Source: Tetramitus jugosus (taxonomy: Eukaryota > Heterolobosea > Eutetramitea > Acrasida > Vahlkampfiidae). From it: 64,000 bases of DNA. The translations under genes were made by a program, and so were the position numbers. Location: the NCBI GenBank assembly GCA_937625935.1, contig OW569394.1, positions 62,001-126,000 on the forward strand. The letters run 5' to 3'. Each line of letters begins with the position of its first letter. Within the stretch, counting starts at the first letter, position 1. Positions 1 to 11,065 of the stretch are shown here, piece after piece. The notes below the pieces were generated by a model that saw only the letters and a program-made list of their open reading frames with translations, did not search any database and was not told the origin of the DNA.

Positions 1-1712
1 GCACCATAGAGAAGTCCTTCATCCTTTGCATCGCAAGTCAGACCTGAATACCCTTGATCACACAAGCAAGTATCAATAGTCAAGCATTGCCCGTGACCAG
101 AACATGTGGTTGGATTGGATGATTCTATTCCATAGCAGAAAGGCAAACTGCAATCACTACCCGTAAATCCGTCATTGCAGGAACAGATATCATTACCAGT
201 ACAGTTTCCGTGACCAGAACACACGAGAGGATCAGACATGAAAATTGCAAAGCAAATGATCGAATCAACAAGATACAGATTATGATTAAAACCGACTCCT
301 GTTTGCGTAATAGTACCCCAAACAACGGGAGATGTAATATTTTGCATCACAGTGTGAGTTCCTGTGACACCAATGCCAAACTGGCCTGTAAGATCTTGTC
401 CCCAACCCCAAACTTGGTTGTTTTGTTCAACCACCTGAACACTCTCTGCCAAAAAACTAGAATAGATAGTCTGGATCACCTTTCCTGTAGCTATTGTCGC
501 TTCGACAGGAACCATAGAAAGAGAGGAAATTGCAGTATTTCCTAGCTGACCGAGTGTATTGTCGCCCCAAGACATAACAATACCACTTTTCAGAACGGCA
601 AATGAGGAGCTTTTTAAAGCTGCTATGGAAATAACCACATCACTTTGTGCGACAAAAAAAGGAACAGCGAACACCCCACCATCGCCGACACCCACCTGAC
701 CTCTGTCTGAAGTACCCCATGCGTAAACACAACCCTTACTATCCAAAACGATATTATGTTTCTCTCCTGGTGCAATGTCAATCCATCGTATGACCTCTCC
801 GTTCTCATCTGACTCGCTGATGCTTGTTGGTATTGGAACAGCCGAGCCAATTGCCTTACCATTACCAAGCTGACCATGCATATTAGCCCCCCAAACAAAC
901 ATTGTTTTAGAAGAAGTTATAGCAGCTGAATGATATTTTCCACATGCAACTTTGACAACCTTTTGGAATGCGGCTGGTCCAGCTACCTTAACGGGGACTA
1001 ATGAGTTTGCTGTGGTTAATAGGCGACCTAACCATCCTCCGGCATTTGGGTCCACTGTCGTGTCTATATTGGTTCCCCAAGAATACACATTGCCATCTGA
1101 ATCTGCAGCTAACCCATGATAAAAACAAGCTGCAATAGACACAATTCTCTTCCCTTGCAAATCACCTCTCAATATAGAGGGAATCCTTTCATAAGTCGAA
1201 GAAAAACCCAATCCCAATTGAGCATAATTGTTCTTTCCCCATGCAAAGACTTCGCCTTTAGTGTTGAGAGCCAAAGAGAACCTGTCACCTGCTGAAACAG
1301 CCTCCACATGCATCAAACCCAAGTAATCACCAACTCTAATTTTCGTCAAACTATTCGACTGTGGTGTTAAGTCTCCTAGCTGTAAAAACGAATTATCACC
1401 AGCTGAAAATACCAGACCTCGGGTTCTTTGAGCACAATCTGGAAGCTCATAGTTATCATGACAAAAGCAAGTATCATTTGCGATACAAATGCCACGAGAT
1501 GAACATACAGAAGCATCAGTAGCGTCGATACCAGAGCACAATGTAGCTGAACTCACTTCTGAAAGAATGAATAAGCACCATCTTCTAGTTCATCATACAT
1601 CAATCAAAATCAACATACCTTTTGTACCTCCCCACAATAAGAGAAGAAATAGCAACAACACAACCGTCCTTGCTGTTATGAGTTTCTCGCGTACCCCTTC
1701 TTTGGGCTTCAT
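1..1712 (-). CDS. Secreted RCC1-repeat / EGF-like protein, 3' end outside window
   Basis: This is probably a cell-surface or secreted protein. Exon 1 (1712-1619) begins with ATG and encodes a basic N-terminus and a Leu-rich signal peptide. A 60-bp intron (1618-1559, GTATGT...TTTCAG) follows, and exon 2 (1558-1) stays open to the window edge in one frame. Exon 2 encodes one EGF-like Cys cluster, then about seven RCC1-type repeats (for example VWGANMHGQLGNG, YAWGTSDRGQVGVG and SWGDNTLGQLG), then further EGF-like units with the pattern CSGHGxC...CxCxxGYxGxxC at positions 1-240. Seven repeats would close one beta-propeller. The EGF units resemble those of the PPC/EGF protein at 29.9 kb. The ligand and function are unknown. 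The C-terminus, where an anchor would lie, is not in the window. Confidence 0.85.
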
Positions 1713-2150
1713 TATTTGTAGTAGTATACAGATGACTTGATTGTGTTTTGTGCCCCAACAATCCGTTCGAAAGCAATAAGTCATTTTGAGATTACGTGAG
1801 CAGCTGTACGGTTGCTCCTCGTTGTTAGATAACACTATAAATGATTACACCGGCAGTTGGGTAAGCGGGTACTCCAGTACTACGACGTCTTTTTCCGAGT
1901 CTGTACAGAGTCGTCAATGGTATGCTTGCCGCACCAGTAATAGTAGTTCACTCAATCAAAATCGCTCCTTATACTGATATCCGACACCCGGTGAACATCC
2001 TATTTAGGATGTTCTCTGTGCAATCATGGCCGCTGGTATTTTTACAGTTACAATTACAGTCATGTCTTGTTGTGGAACAATCCAAAATACAGTTTGGAAG
2101 TGATAAGAAGAAGAAACACATAAATGATGTCAAAGCTCCTCGCTGTATTT
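1713..2150. other. Intergenic region between two minus-strand genes
   Basis: This spacer holds the 3' flank of the WASHC2 gene and the promoter of the RCC1-EGF gene. No coding or RNA gene is visible. The one structured element is the short inverted repeat at 1993-2014. Confidence 0.5.
1993..2014. repeat. Perfect 10-bp inverted repeat
   Basis: The arms GAACATCCTA and TAGGATGTTC are perfect complements separated by TT. The repeat lies about 140 bp beyond the WASHC2 stop codon, so it could be a hairpin in that transcript's 3' flank or an upstream element of the RCC1-EGF gene. The function is unknown. Confidence 0.7.
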
Positions 2151-5100
2151 CTAGAAGTCAAACAAATCGCTGGTGTCGACTTTTTTAGCTGCTGGTTTCT
2201 TGGTGGTTGTTGAGGTAGGCTTCTTGGTTGTTGTGGAGGCAAAAATGTCATCATCGTTTCCAAACAAACCTGTTGATTTCTTTGCTGTGGTTGTTGATTT
2301 CTTTGTTGGGGCTGGAGCAGACAACAAATCATCGATCGAAGTTGTACTCTTCTTTGCAGAAGCAGAGGATGATGATGCTTTCTTTGTTGTTGATGTTGTG
2401 CGAGTTGCCGTACCAAACAAGTCAGCATCAATGCTTGAAAGCTTCTTTGTTGTGGTAGTGGTCTTCTTGGTCTCAGCAGGCTTTGACAAGAGATCATCCA
2501 TAATATCCTTTGATTTTGTGCTTGTCTTCTTTGACGCAGCTGGCTTGCTTGTGGTGGTGAGAGATCCCATGACATCATCATCATCTTGGAAGAGAGCAGA
2601 GGCAGACTTCTTCTTCTGTTCAGCTTCTGCCTTCTTCTTTTGACTGAGTGAATTCTGCTTGGTTGGCTTGGTTGCCAACAAAAGATCATCATTAGTTGCT
2701 TTTTGCACAACTTCTTCCTTCTTTGGTTGTTCTTGGATTGTTGGCTGATCAGCAACAGCTGGTGTTGACACCTTGACAGGTTCTTGCACAGGGGTCTCAA
2801 TTGGCTCTGACTTTGGTGCCTCAACTACAACAGCAGTAGGTGTTGCGGTCTTCTTGTTTGACGAAACCAGCAGTGGTGATTCATTGTCGCTGTCAGAATC
2901 AGCAAAGAGAGCGTTCGCTTTAGGTGTTGTCGTAGCAGGAGTCGTAGAAGTCTTTGGCTGTGGTGACTGAGTAGGCACAATAGTTGCAGGTGTAGGTTTC
3001 TTCGTTGGCACAAAGTCAAAATCATCGTCATCATCACCAAAGAGAGAGCTCTTTGTTTGCTCGGATGCCTTTGGAGGAGATAAGACTGGTGTGACCGTAG
3101 CTGCGGCAACGACTGGTTTTGGTTGTTCAACAGCCTTTGTTGTCTCTACAGGCGGCAAAGAAGTAGTACTCACACTCTTCGATGAAGGCTTTCTCTTTGA
3201 TCTCTTTGGTCGACCAAGGGACATGTGAGTCAAAGTTTGACCACTTCCACCATCACGAGCATAGTTGGTAACTCCGTCCTTCTTCTTTGCTTCCTCATCA
3301 ACATCTTCGGCAATCTTCGATGATGGTTTGACAAAGGAAGCAGGCATTGGTGCACCAAACATACTGACACCACCAATAGGAATCTTGAGGCCAGATGATG
3401 CAGCGGTAGAAGCAGTGGCAACGGGAGTAACAGGTGTGATGGGTTGTGAAACAACTGGCTTGCCTTCTTCCTTCTTTGTCGACTTGATTGCAAGGAAATC
3501 ATCGTCGTCATCATCATCAAACAGCGAAGAGGTAATCTTCGGCTTAGACACAACAACAGGTTTTTCCTTTGGTTGTTCAACGACAACCTTCTGCTCTACC
3601 TTTTGTGCCTTGACTGGTTCGGGTTCCTCCTTTCTTACTGCCGGCTCTGTTGGAGCTTCAGAAACAACTTCTGGAGCAGAAGCTGCAGCTGCGCTGCTCT
3701 CACTTCTGATTCTGGATAGAGTCTTTGGAGGACCGCCACCGAGATTCATACTTAGACCCTTCATGATCGAAGCAGCAAAATCCTTCTTGCTTGGTGAAGC
3801 TTCCTCTGTTGTGTTGTTGGTCTTCTCAACGGTCTTTTCCTTTGGTTCCTCGGCCTTGATTTCGACCTTCTTTGGTTCTACTTTAGTTTCCACTTTGGTC
3901 TCTTCTACCTTTGTAGTCTTCGTGATAGGCTCTTCTGATTGTTCTTCGTCCCACAGAGCCATCGTTTTGGCTGCCTGGTGCTTCATTGAGCTTGCAGGGG
4001 TTGCCTTCTTTGGTACATTGTTGCCGACAAAGTTAAAGTCGTCGTCCTCATCTTCCTGGAACAGAGAGCTAGTGGCTTTCTTTGCAGGTGCGACTGCAGG
4101 GCTCGATGATTTGGCTGATGATGTGGCTTGCGATGGAGCAGAAGACTTCTCAGCTGGCTTCTTAGGTGCAATGAAATCAATATCATCATCCTCATCGTCA
4201 TCGAAGCCAAACAGACCGCTCGAAACCTTCTTTGTTGCAGCAACAGGTTGCGGTGAAGCCTTGACTTCTTGAGCAGGCTTGGCTGGCTCTGAAGTCTTCT
4301 TGACGCTTGCAGACAAGAAATTATCTACATCGTCATCCTCATCTTCATCAAATCCAAAGAGACTACTCTTCTTGGTAGTAGAAGCAGCAGATGGTGCTGG
4401 AGCTTGGGACTTGACAGCAGTGGTTGTTTCTGCTGCTGCAGCAGGCTTCGTCTCCTTCTTTGGTTTACTGCTCAAGATGCTATCGAAATCATCATCGTCA
4501 TCATCTTCTCCGAATCCAAAGAGACTAGTCTTCTTTGCAGCTGCAGGTTTCTCTGCTGGTTTTTGGCTCGTTGTTTTTGGCTTGGAGAAATCCAGATCAT
4601 TGCCACCGCCAAACATACTATCTCCTTCGTCATCATCACCAAAGTCGAACGCAAAGCTTGATGTGCTTGCGGGTTTGGCGTGAGTTGATGGCTTCGCTGT
4701 TGTTGCCTTCTTTGCAGTTGCGTCAGAGGAACCAAAGAGGTTCGATGAAGAGCCAAATGCGTCTGCTTCACCACCAAACAAATCTCCCTCTTCCTCCTCT
4801 GCTCCAAACACTGACAATGATGCACTGGAAGCTTGTTGTTGTGGTTGCTTCTTTGGCTTGGAATCTCCACCAGTTGGTTTTTGGAATTTGTTGGCCATGG
4901 CCATTGCAAGTTGCGCACGAATGTCCAATGGTTGCTGTTCCTTGGCTTCTCCAGATGCTTCTTCATTCATGTTTGTTGTTGCATCACCACCTAGCACATC
5001 TTCTTCAAAGAGACCTCTGCCTGATGAGCTCTGATGTTGTTGAGCAGTTGGATCCACTGAACCAAACAATGAATTACTATTGTTGTTGCTGCTTGAGGAA

Positions 5101-6407
5101 GCCATAGCAGCACCACTACTGTTGCCACTCGAACCAAACAACCCTCCATCTTCGTCCTCTGAATCATCACCAGCACCATGATTACCAAACAAATTACTGG
5201 TTGAATCCAGTTTGAATGGTTGATGCTGAGAAGTTGATTGTTGACTCGCAAACAAACCGTCCATTGGTGGAGGTGGAGGCGGTGGAGGAGCACCACTACT
5301 GGATGAAAATGGACCTGGTGGAGGAGGTGGAGGTGGAGCACCACCACTGCTACTACCATACTGTTGTTGCTGATCATAGGCATCTTGTTGATGAGAAGAT
5401 GACACACCATCTGCATCAACATGTTCATCATCATCATCTGGATTGAGACCCACCATATCATCATCAAAAAATTCACTTGTTCCAATAATGAACGGCAATG
5501 TTCTCTCCTTTAAAAACGCAGTTTGTTCCTTGTAAATGACATCTAATTGAATCTTGTCCAATTCAGCCTTTTGTTTTTGCATTTGTTGAACTTGTTCTTG
5601 ATTCATGACATCGGCATCCAACTCTCCATCCATCAACAAATCACCATCACCACCACCACCACCACCACCATTCATATAATTTCCACTATTGTTGTGATAC
5701 ATGTCATGATCATCGTCCAATGGAACTGAACAACTCTCTAGCGCTTTGAGACCATATTTGATGGCTGTAGCAAAGTTGGCTGAAGCTTGTTCTTCACTTG
5801 ATAACTTACTACTAGTGTTACTAGTGTTATTGTTGTGATTGGATTGATTCTTGTTCATGTTTTCATTCCAATCTTCATCATAGATGCGATTTTCAACAAA
5901 TTGAGTGTTGGAAAGCATGATAAATTCGTTAAATGTGTTAAAGAGTTGAGCTTCGGATGATTTGGTCTCACTCACTAGGTCATCCACTTGCTCCTGTACT
6001 TCTTTCATTCGATTGAACATGCGATCGGAGAATCCTCTCAAAAACTCCAATAGCTATTTTTTTGGCGCCAAAAAAATACAGAAAAAATCAACATAAACGT
6101 CAATAAAAAACATTGAGAGTGTAGTGATAAGTAGGAGTATAAATATACTTACGCCTTCATCTGCATCAATGGTCCAATTTTCAACTGCTCTCAAACCAGG
6201 AAGAGTCTTCAAAGCTTCATAATCAACTCCTGTACCACCTCCAATAGTAGTATCGGTGTATAGGTCAGGATCCATCATACTCATGGTATCACCAGCGCCG
6301 TTCATGTTTTTCTTTTCAATATGATTGTTTTTTTGTTTTTTTTTTGCAATTCCGGAGTTATGTTCCAATTTTTGCGTTTTGGAAGGTTGTTTCTCCGATG
6401 AACTCAT
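2151..6407 (-). CDS. WASHC2: WASH complex subunit 2 (FAM21) homologue
   Basis: FAM21 links the actin-nucleating WASH complex to retromer on endosomes. Exon 1 is 6407-6153, the intron is 6152-6054 (99 bp, GTAAGT...AATAG) and exon 2 is 6053-2151, giving about 1385 aa. Splicing joins DADEG to LLEFLRGFSD, which matches the FAM21 head (DAGLLQFLQEFS in human); the head continues with FNEFIMLSNTQFVENR and closely parallels the family. The long tail carries more than ten acidic LF motifs (LFGFDEDEDDD, LFQEDEDDDF and similar), the type that binds retromer VPS35. Around residues 1025-1045 (positions 3185-3240) LTHMSLGRPKRSKRKP resembles the capping-protein-interaction motif. Two polyproline runs near residues 320-350 are unusual for this family. 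The start at 6407 (MSSSEKQ) is a choice; 6305 is an alternative ATG. Confidence 0.88.
6057..6076. promoter_or_regulatory. 20-bp palindrome with E2F-like core, at WASHC2 3' splice site
   Basis: Seven T, GGCGCC and seven A form a perfect 20-bp palindrome inside the WASHC2 intron. On the transcribed strand it ends one base before the acceptor AG (6055-6054). The core TTTGGCGCCAAA matches the E2F/DP consensus (TTTSSCGC on both strands). In RNA it could instead fold into a hairpin at the splice site. Confidence 0.5.
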
Positions 6408-6758
6408 TACCCCGGTTCCAAAGCGCAGTTTTGGGTTTTTACAATGTTCTGTCTCGTTGTTCCATTCGCACGAATAAGGTGTGCGCATGGAATCCCGAAG
6501 AGTTGACAAGTGCAATGACAGTATGAGGTGCAATCTCCTCTAAAGGTAAAAGCGTCTTGTACTGTGGGAAACATGACATGACACTGAGTTGCAAAATGAT
6601 ATGTGAAGGGATCTTTGAGTTCGAAGTGCTGCCCTCAAGTGCACATCAGATTCCACACAATAATAAAAGAGAAAAGAGGTTTTTTGGTGGTGCTGAAGAG
6701 CTCTCCTCCCCCTCAAAACCAAGTCATAACTTAAAACTCTACGCTATTCCATATTAGA
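6408..6758. other. Divergent intergenic region
   Basis: This region separates the start of WASHC2 (minus) from the frizzled-like gene (plus) and presumably carries both promoters. I see no RNA gene and no clear promoter motif. If WASHC2 starts further upstream, part of this region would be coding. Confidence 0.4.
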
Positions 6759-7301
6759 ATGAACAAGTCTCTGCTCATCTTTTCAGTCTTTGCTTGCCTA
6801 GTTGCTGCCCTATGCTCGAGAACAGCTGCACAAACAGCGGTCCCAATCTATTGCATGAAATATGAACCGTCCAGTACTCCATTCTGTGGTGAAATCTTCT
6901 CAAACAACAGTTACACTGTTTACAGTATGTCGTACTCTCCTTCGGCTCAACTCTCCAATGACCAAGCTGCTGAGAGAGAATACAACAACAGACACAACAC
7001 GACCCTTGCTAGCGCAGAATGCAAAACGGCACTCAAGTCCATGCTCTGTTCATTTTATACCAACAAGTGCCAAGATAACTACTTCTTGATTGAGCCATGC
7101 CAAAGCGTTTGCACAAATGCCAAAGCTGTTTGTGATCCTGCAGTCTTCTTTGACTACGATGTGAACAATATTGGAAACTATTGTAACAAGATTACAACAT
7201 CACGATGCTTCGATGGAGAAAAGGTCGTTGGTGCTTCGAGCACAATGAATGCCAGTTTCACTCTGCTGGTTGTAGCTTTAATTGCTGCCATCATGTTTTA
7301 A
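6759..7301 (+). CDS. Secreted frizzled-like cysteine-rich domain protein, GPI-type tail
   Basis: A 180-aa protein with an N-terminal signal peptide (residues 1-24, ending ...SRTAAQ), one Cys-rich domain, and a hydrophobic C-terminus (FTLLVVALIAAIMF) typical of a GPI-anchor signal. The mature part has ten cysteines. The segment CKTALKSMLCSFYTNKC followed by EPCQSVCTNAKAVC fits the core of the frizzled CRD fold (LxxFLCSxYxPxC...PCRSVCxxAKxxC). Frizzled CRDs bind lipid-modified Wnt in animals. In an amoeba a surface lipid- or protein-binding role is only inferred. No introns are needed. A decayed copy lies directly downstream. Confidence 0.75.
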   Translation: MNKSLLIFSVFACLVAALCSRTAAQTAVPIYCMKYEPSSTPFCGEIFSNNSYTVYSMSYSPSAQLSNDQAAEREYNNRHNTTLASAECKTALKSMLCSFYTNKCQDNYFLIEPCQSVCTNAKAVCDPAVFFDYDVNNIGNYCNKITTSRCFDGEKVVGASSTMNASFTLLVVALIAAIMF

Positions 7302-7599
7302 CACACCGACATTTGAAGGAGGTGAATAAAAAGAAAATTGCCCATATGTCAGACTGTGATGAGTGACAACTAGACTGCTCGAACAAACCCACCGAGGAAC
7401 TGTTGTTAACAACCACTTGGTCGCACTCCGATTGAGGAAAGTGCTTGGACGGCCATGACAACCCAGTCGTGTAAAATTCTCGAAACACCTCAGCTTCTCT
7501 ATCAGAAAAACTGTTCAATCTTGAGAAACTCACCTTTACTGCTTGCCTCATTGTCTCTTTTTTCAAGATTGCCCAAAACAGCGAAGGAACCCGCTTGGT

Positions 7600-8032
7600 A
7601 CATAATATCCACCTAACACTCTATTCTGCAGTGAATATTTCAATGGAAACAGTTACTATTTACTCTGCTTCCTATCCTTCAGTTAGCTTTCTAAGATATC
7701 GGCTCAACTCTCCAATGACCAAACCACTGAAAGAGAGTACGAAATCAAGTACAACACAACGATGGCTACTACTGAATGCAAGAAAGCAATCAATGCCATG
7801 CTCTGCACCGATTACACCAGCAAGTGTCAAGACAACTACCACTTGATTGAAAATTGTTTGAGTACGCACAAAGGTCAAAAATGATCCGGCTGTCTTTTAT
7901 TTAGATGATAGCACCATTGAAAATTACTGTACCAATAGTACTTCATCACCTTGTTTCGATGGAACAAACGTGATACGATCTCCAGACATCATCCAGGTCA
8001 GTTTTACTCTGATTGTTGCCGTGATGTTTCAA
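7600..8032 (+). pseudogene. Decayed copy of the frizzled-like CRD gene
   Basis: The DNA matches the upstream gene over most of its length. Recognisable pieces include a match to the FCGE..YTVYS segment, ECKKAINAMLCTDYTSKCQDNY, DPAVFY...ENYC and SPCFDG, ending with a hydrophobic tail. The pieces sit in different frames: there is a frameshift near 7855-7885, and no start codon or signal peptide is seen. This is a tandem duplicate that has decayed, although an assembly error cannot be excluded. Confidence 0.75.
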
Positions 8033-8100
8033 GAGACAACCTGTAGAAACTGCTCTCGAGACTCGAATAAAAACCTCAATCCAAGATAACTTGAATTTCT

Positions 8101-10601
8101 TTATTTCTCGCCGAGTTCTAAGTTTTTACAAAAATGAGGTAGATCGTTCAAGCGATTACGGAGTTCTAACAAAGCCTTGTCATTCGGATAATCTCGAAGA
8201 AGTTCATCTACAAGGTTGGAAGCAAGAGTTGGGTTGTCATTCTCCAGAGCAATTCTCACTTGCTCGAACATACTTTCCTTTTGGAGACTTGATTCGCTCG
8301 CTTTTTCTCTTTCCATTTTCAATTCATATATATTTACTTTACAATTACATTCGTTAGTCAACAAACTAATCATGATTCAGAAGATTGAAAATACTTACGC
8401 GGTTCTGTTTTTCCCTTCACACATAAACAGGATAACCATCTGCACACATAAAAGTGAAAAACGGCATTTCTGGTTTTCGGTCCCAGGATAACTTGTGTTC
8501 CATAACGCGAGTTTAACGATATTAATCGACTTGCAACATTGACTGCGTCACCTAGTGCTGTGTAGTTAAACCTAGTCTTACTCCCAACATTACCCACAAG
8601 ACACTCATCAGAATTGATTCCTATCCGGATAGACACTGCGGGATAATGATCCGATAAATCTCGTAACTTGTGAATATTCATTTCATCAATTTTCTCTACA
8701 ATTTTCTGGGCCGTACGTACAGCTCGCAACTCATGATCATCCACTGTTAAAGGAGCATTAAACAAAAACATTACACACTCAGATATGTACTTGTCAACCA
8801 CTCCACCTTGATCAGACACTATTTGTGACAACTCGGTGAACATGGTCTGCAACACTTCAACTATCAAACTTGGATTCACAGTGCAATTGAAATTGAAGGT
8901 CATGTCAGCGAAACCAATGGACATTCTCCGTTTCACAACTCCTAGATGAACACTTGTGCTGTTTCGCACGAGAACCTTGACGACCTCAGATGGCACAAAC
9001 ACATCAAAACATCGAAGTCCATTCTTCAGTTGATTGAGAGAGTTAGACATGGTAGAAATCTCGAAGAATCCTAGTGACCGAATCTTGCGATCACTAGCTT
9101 GAAAATTCATTTGCTTAATGCTCGAAACCTCTCTCGACAAATGATACAATGGAACTGTGATGAGCACACTTACAATGAAGGCTACGACGATTGCCGCAAC
9201 CACTAAGCAGCATGTCACGATAATGGATGTCCTCGTGGCAGTGAACACTGAACTCAAAATGGTTTCCTCACTAAACACATTAATGAAATTCCAATTGAGA
9301 CCAAATGAATCTCTCAGTGCGAGCATGGTGGCAATTCTTACTGTACCGTGTGAGTCAGTAAATTGAATCTCAAGAAAGGTATCGTTTCTTAGTATCAACG
9401 GAACACCAAACTCCTTCTCCACTAGGACTGCCGTTTCGCGTATCACATAATCGGAACTGTTCTTGGCATTGAGAATAGCTGGTACGGTAGGATCAGTGGG
9501 GTCCTCCCCTGCCAAAGTACCCGTATCCGAAGCAATTAAATTCAACTGTTCATCAACAATGAAAACTCTGGATGTGTCAAAACTGGGTAACGTTTTCAAG
9601 TAGTTGGAAATTGAGATGACGTTGAGCGAACCGCCAAGCACGCCCAGAAACTCTCCTGTGTCAAAGTGAAAAAAGGGAGATGCTACTGCTACGGCCAAAA
9701 TCTGAGGTATTGTTCTTGTGAGGAGAAGCGGGCTCCATCGAGTTTCCTTCGACTCCTTCACAGGCACATACCACGGCCGCACTGTAGGATAATAATTATA
9801 CATGGTAGTGAATGCCTTTGGTGCAATATCAACAGCATCATTCATCCTGTAATGAATTAAAGCCCCATTTCCTTCCGCTCTCTGAAAGGAAAATTGTTTG
9901 AAAGTTGTTGGTAATGACGTTTGAGTCGTATTGAAAGGAATCGCCTTTGAAAGTCCTGTAAAAAAATTCTCCTCAGTTCCAAACCAAAATGCCGACAAAA
10001 TTGAGAATTCCAGTTGACTCAACATGAGTGAGAGAACGGTAAACCGACTTTTTGGAATGAGGGGATTACTGGCATTGAGACCCACTCGATCCGCCCATTG
10101 AATCTCCTCCACCAAGGAACGAACGAGTTCAGTTGCACGTTCTGTGTAAGTCTTCACTGAGTCGTATACAGTCAACAGTAAGAGTTCTCTGTCCTGTTTG
10201 GCCAAATCGTTCACCCCGGATCGCATTTTAAAATGATTGAACAACCACAAGGCGATACTAACGACAACTAAACTCGTTAGAATCAACAAGAGAAAAATGA
10301 CACTAAAGCTCCAAGTGAGTCTCAACACACGAACACACACATTGTGGCTCTTTGTGCTCGTTCTTTGTTGTTGACCGCTTTTGGACCGATAATGAGAAAA
10401 TATTCTTTTCCGTTTGGGCTCATCATTGGGTGTCCACGTTTCCATTGGAAGAGCAATGTTGTTTGTTGATTGTAAAGTCGGCGGCGGTTGACTGTTTCCT
10501 GTCACCGCCGCCGTTGTGTCAGCTGATACTGAATGGTTGTCGTTGTCCAGAGGTTCTGTGGTCGAGGAATGCCATGATCGCATAGTATGAAAAAGAGTCA
10601 T
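8101..10601 (-). CDS. Membrane class III adenylyl/guanylyl cyclase with Cache-like sensor
   Basis: Exon 1 (10601-8399) and exon 2 (8336-8101) are joined across a 62-bp intron (8398-8337, GTAAGT...TAAAG), giving 812 aa. The order is: cytosolic Ser/Thr-rich N-terminus; transmembrane helix near residues 94-120; extracellular Cache-like sensor (YYPTVRPWYVPVKES, and a segment near GEFLGVLGGSLNV); second helix near 455-480 followed by a HAMP-like stretch; and the catalytic domain at about 545-735. The catalytic motifs FADMTFNF, GGVVDKYISEC and YTALGDAVNVASRL are visible. The Lys and the later Asp favour ATP over GTP. The second metal-binding Asp (GDA in the family) reads SEC here, so Glu replaces Asp. 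The short C-terminal tail is helical. It probably converts an external signal into cAMP. Confidence 0.85.
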
Positions 10602-11065
10602 TGAGAATGATCAGAAAAGGTGAGAAAAGTCATCGACCAAAATTTTGATTGAGAATTGATTGGTCGTGCGAAGATCGAAGAAACTTCGTTCACATAAAAA
10701 AAGAAGAAGGAAACCAGATGGCCAGTACGTTGGGGTTTAGTTTTTTTTGGGCCAAATGTCGTATTTAGACAACAAAACTCCTGAAGACAAGATAACACGT
10801 TGTAAACTGGACAAAGATTCGGTTCTTATTAGGAATTTCAAACAGGACGAACAACGAGTCTCCCTCCTCCCAACCGATCTCGTGTCCAATGGTACCTAAA
10901 CAATATCACCTTCTCGGCTGCAGCTAAGGACCACTCTTGTTGGCTCAATTCTCTCGCCAGATGTCGGAATTATCATTTTTCGATTGTTAATCTTTCTGTT
11001 GTTGGTTCAACAAACAACTTCAAGGAAACTCCGGCGAGATAGAACAAGCACAATAACTTGAATGA
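10602..11065. other. Intergenic region upstream of the cyclase
   Basis: I see no gene or RNA here. It must contain the cyclase promoter and 5' UTR on the minus strand. Confidence 0.4.

Noticed and set aside
2173..5446. Plus-strand open frames of 60-335 codons opposite WASHC2
   Set aside because: They are antisense shadows of the acidic repeat codons, Ser/Phe/Val-rich, without motifs.
7291..7566. 91-codon minus-strand frame beside the frizzled-like gene
   Set aside because: It opens with TTG rather than ATG, overlaps the sense gene end, and shows no protein-like pattern.
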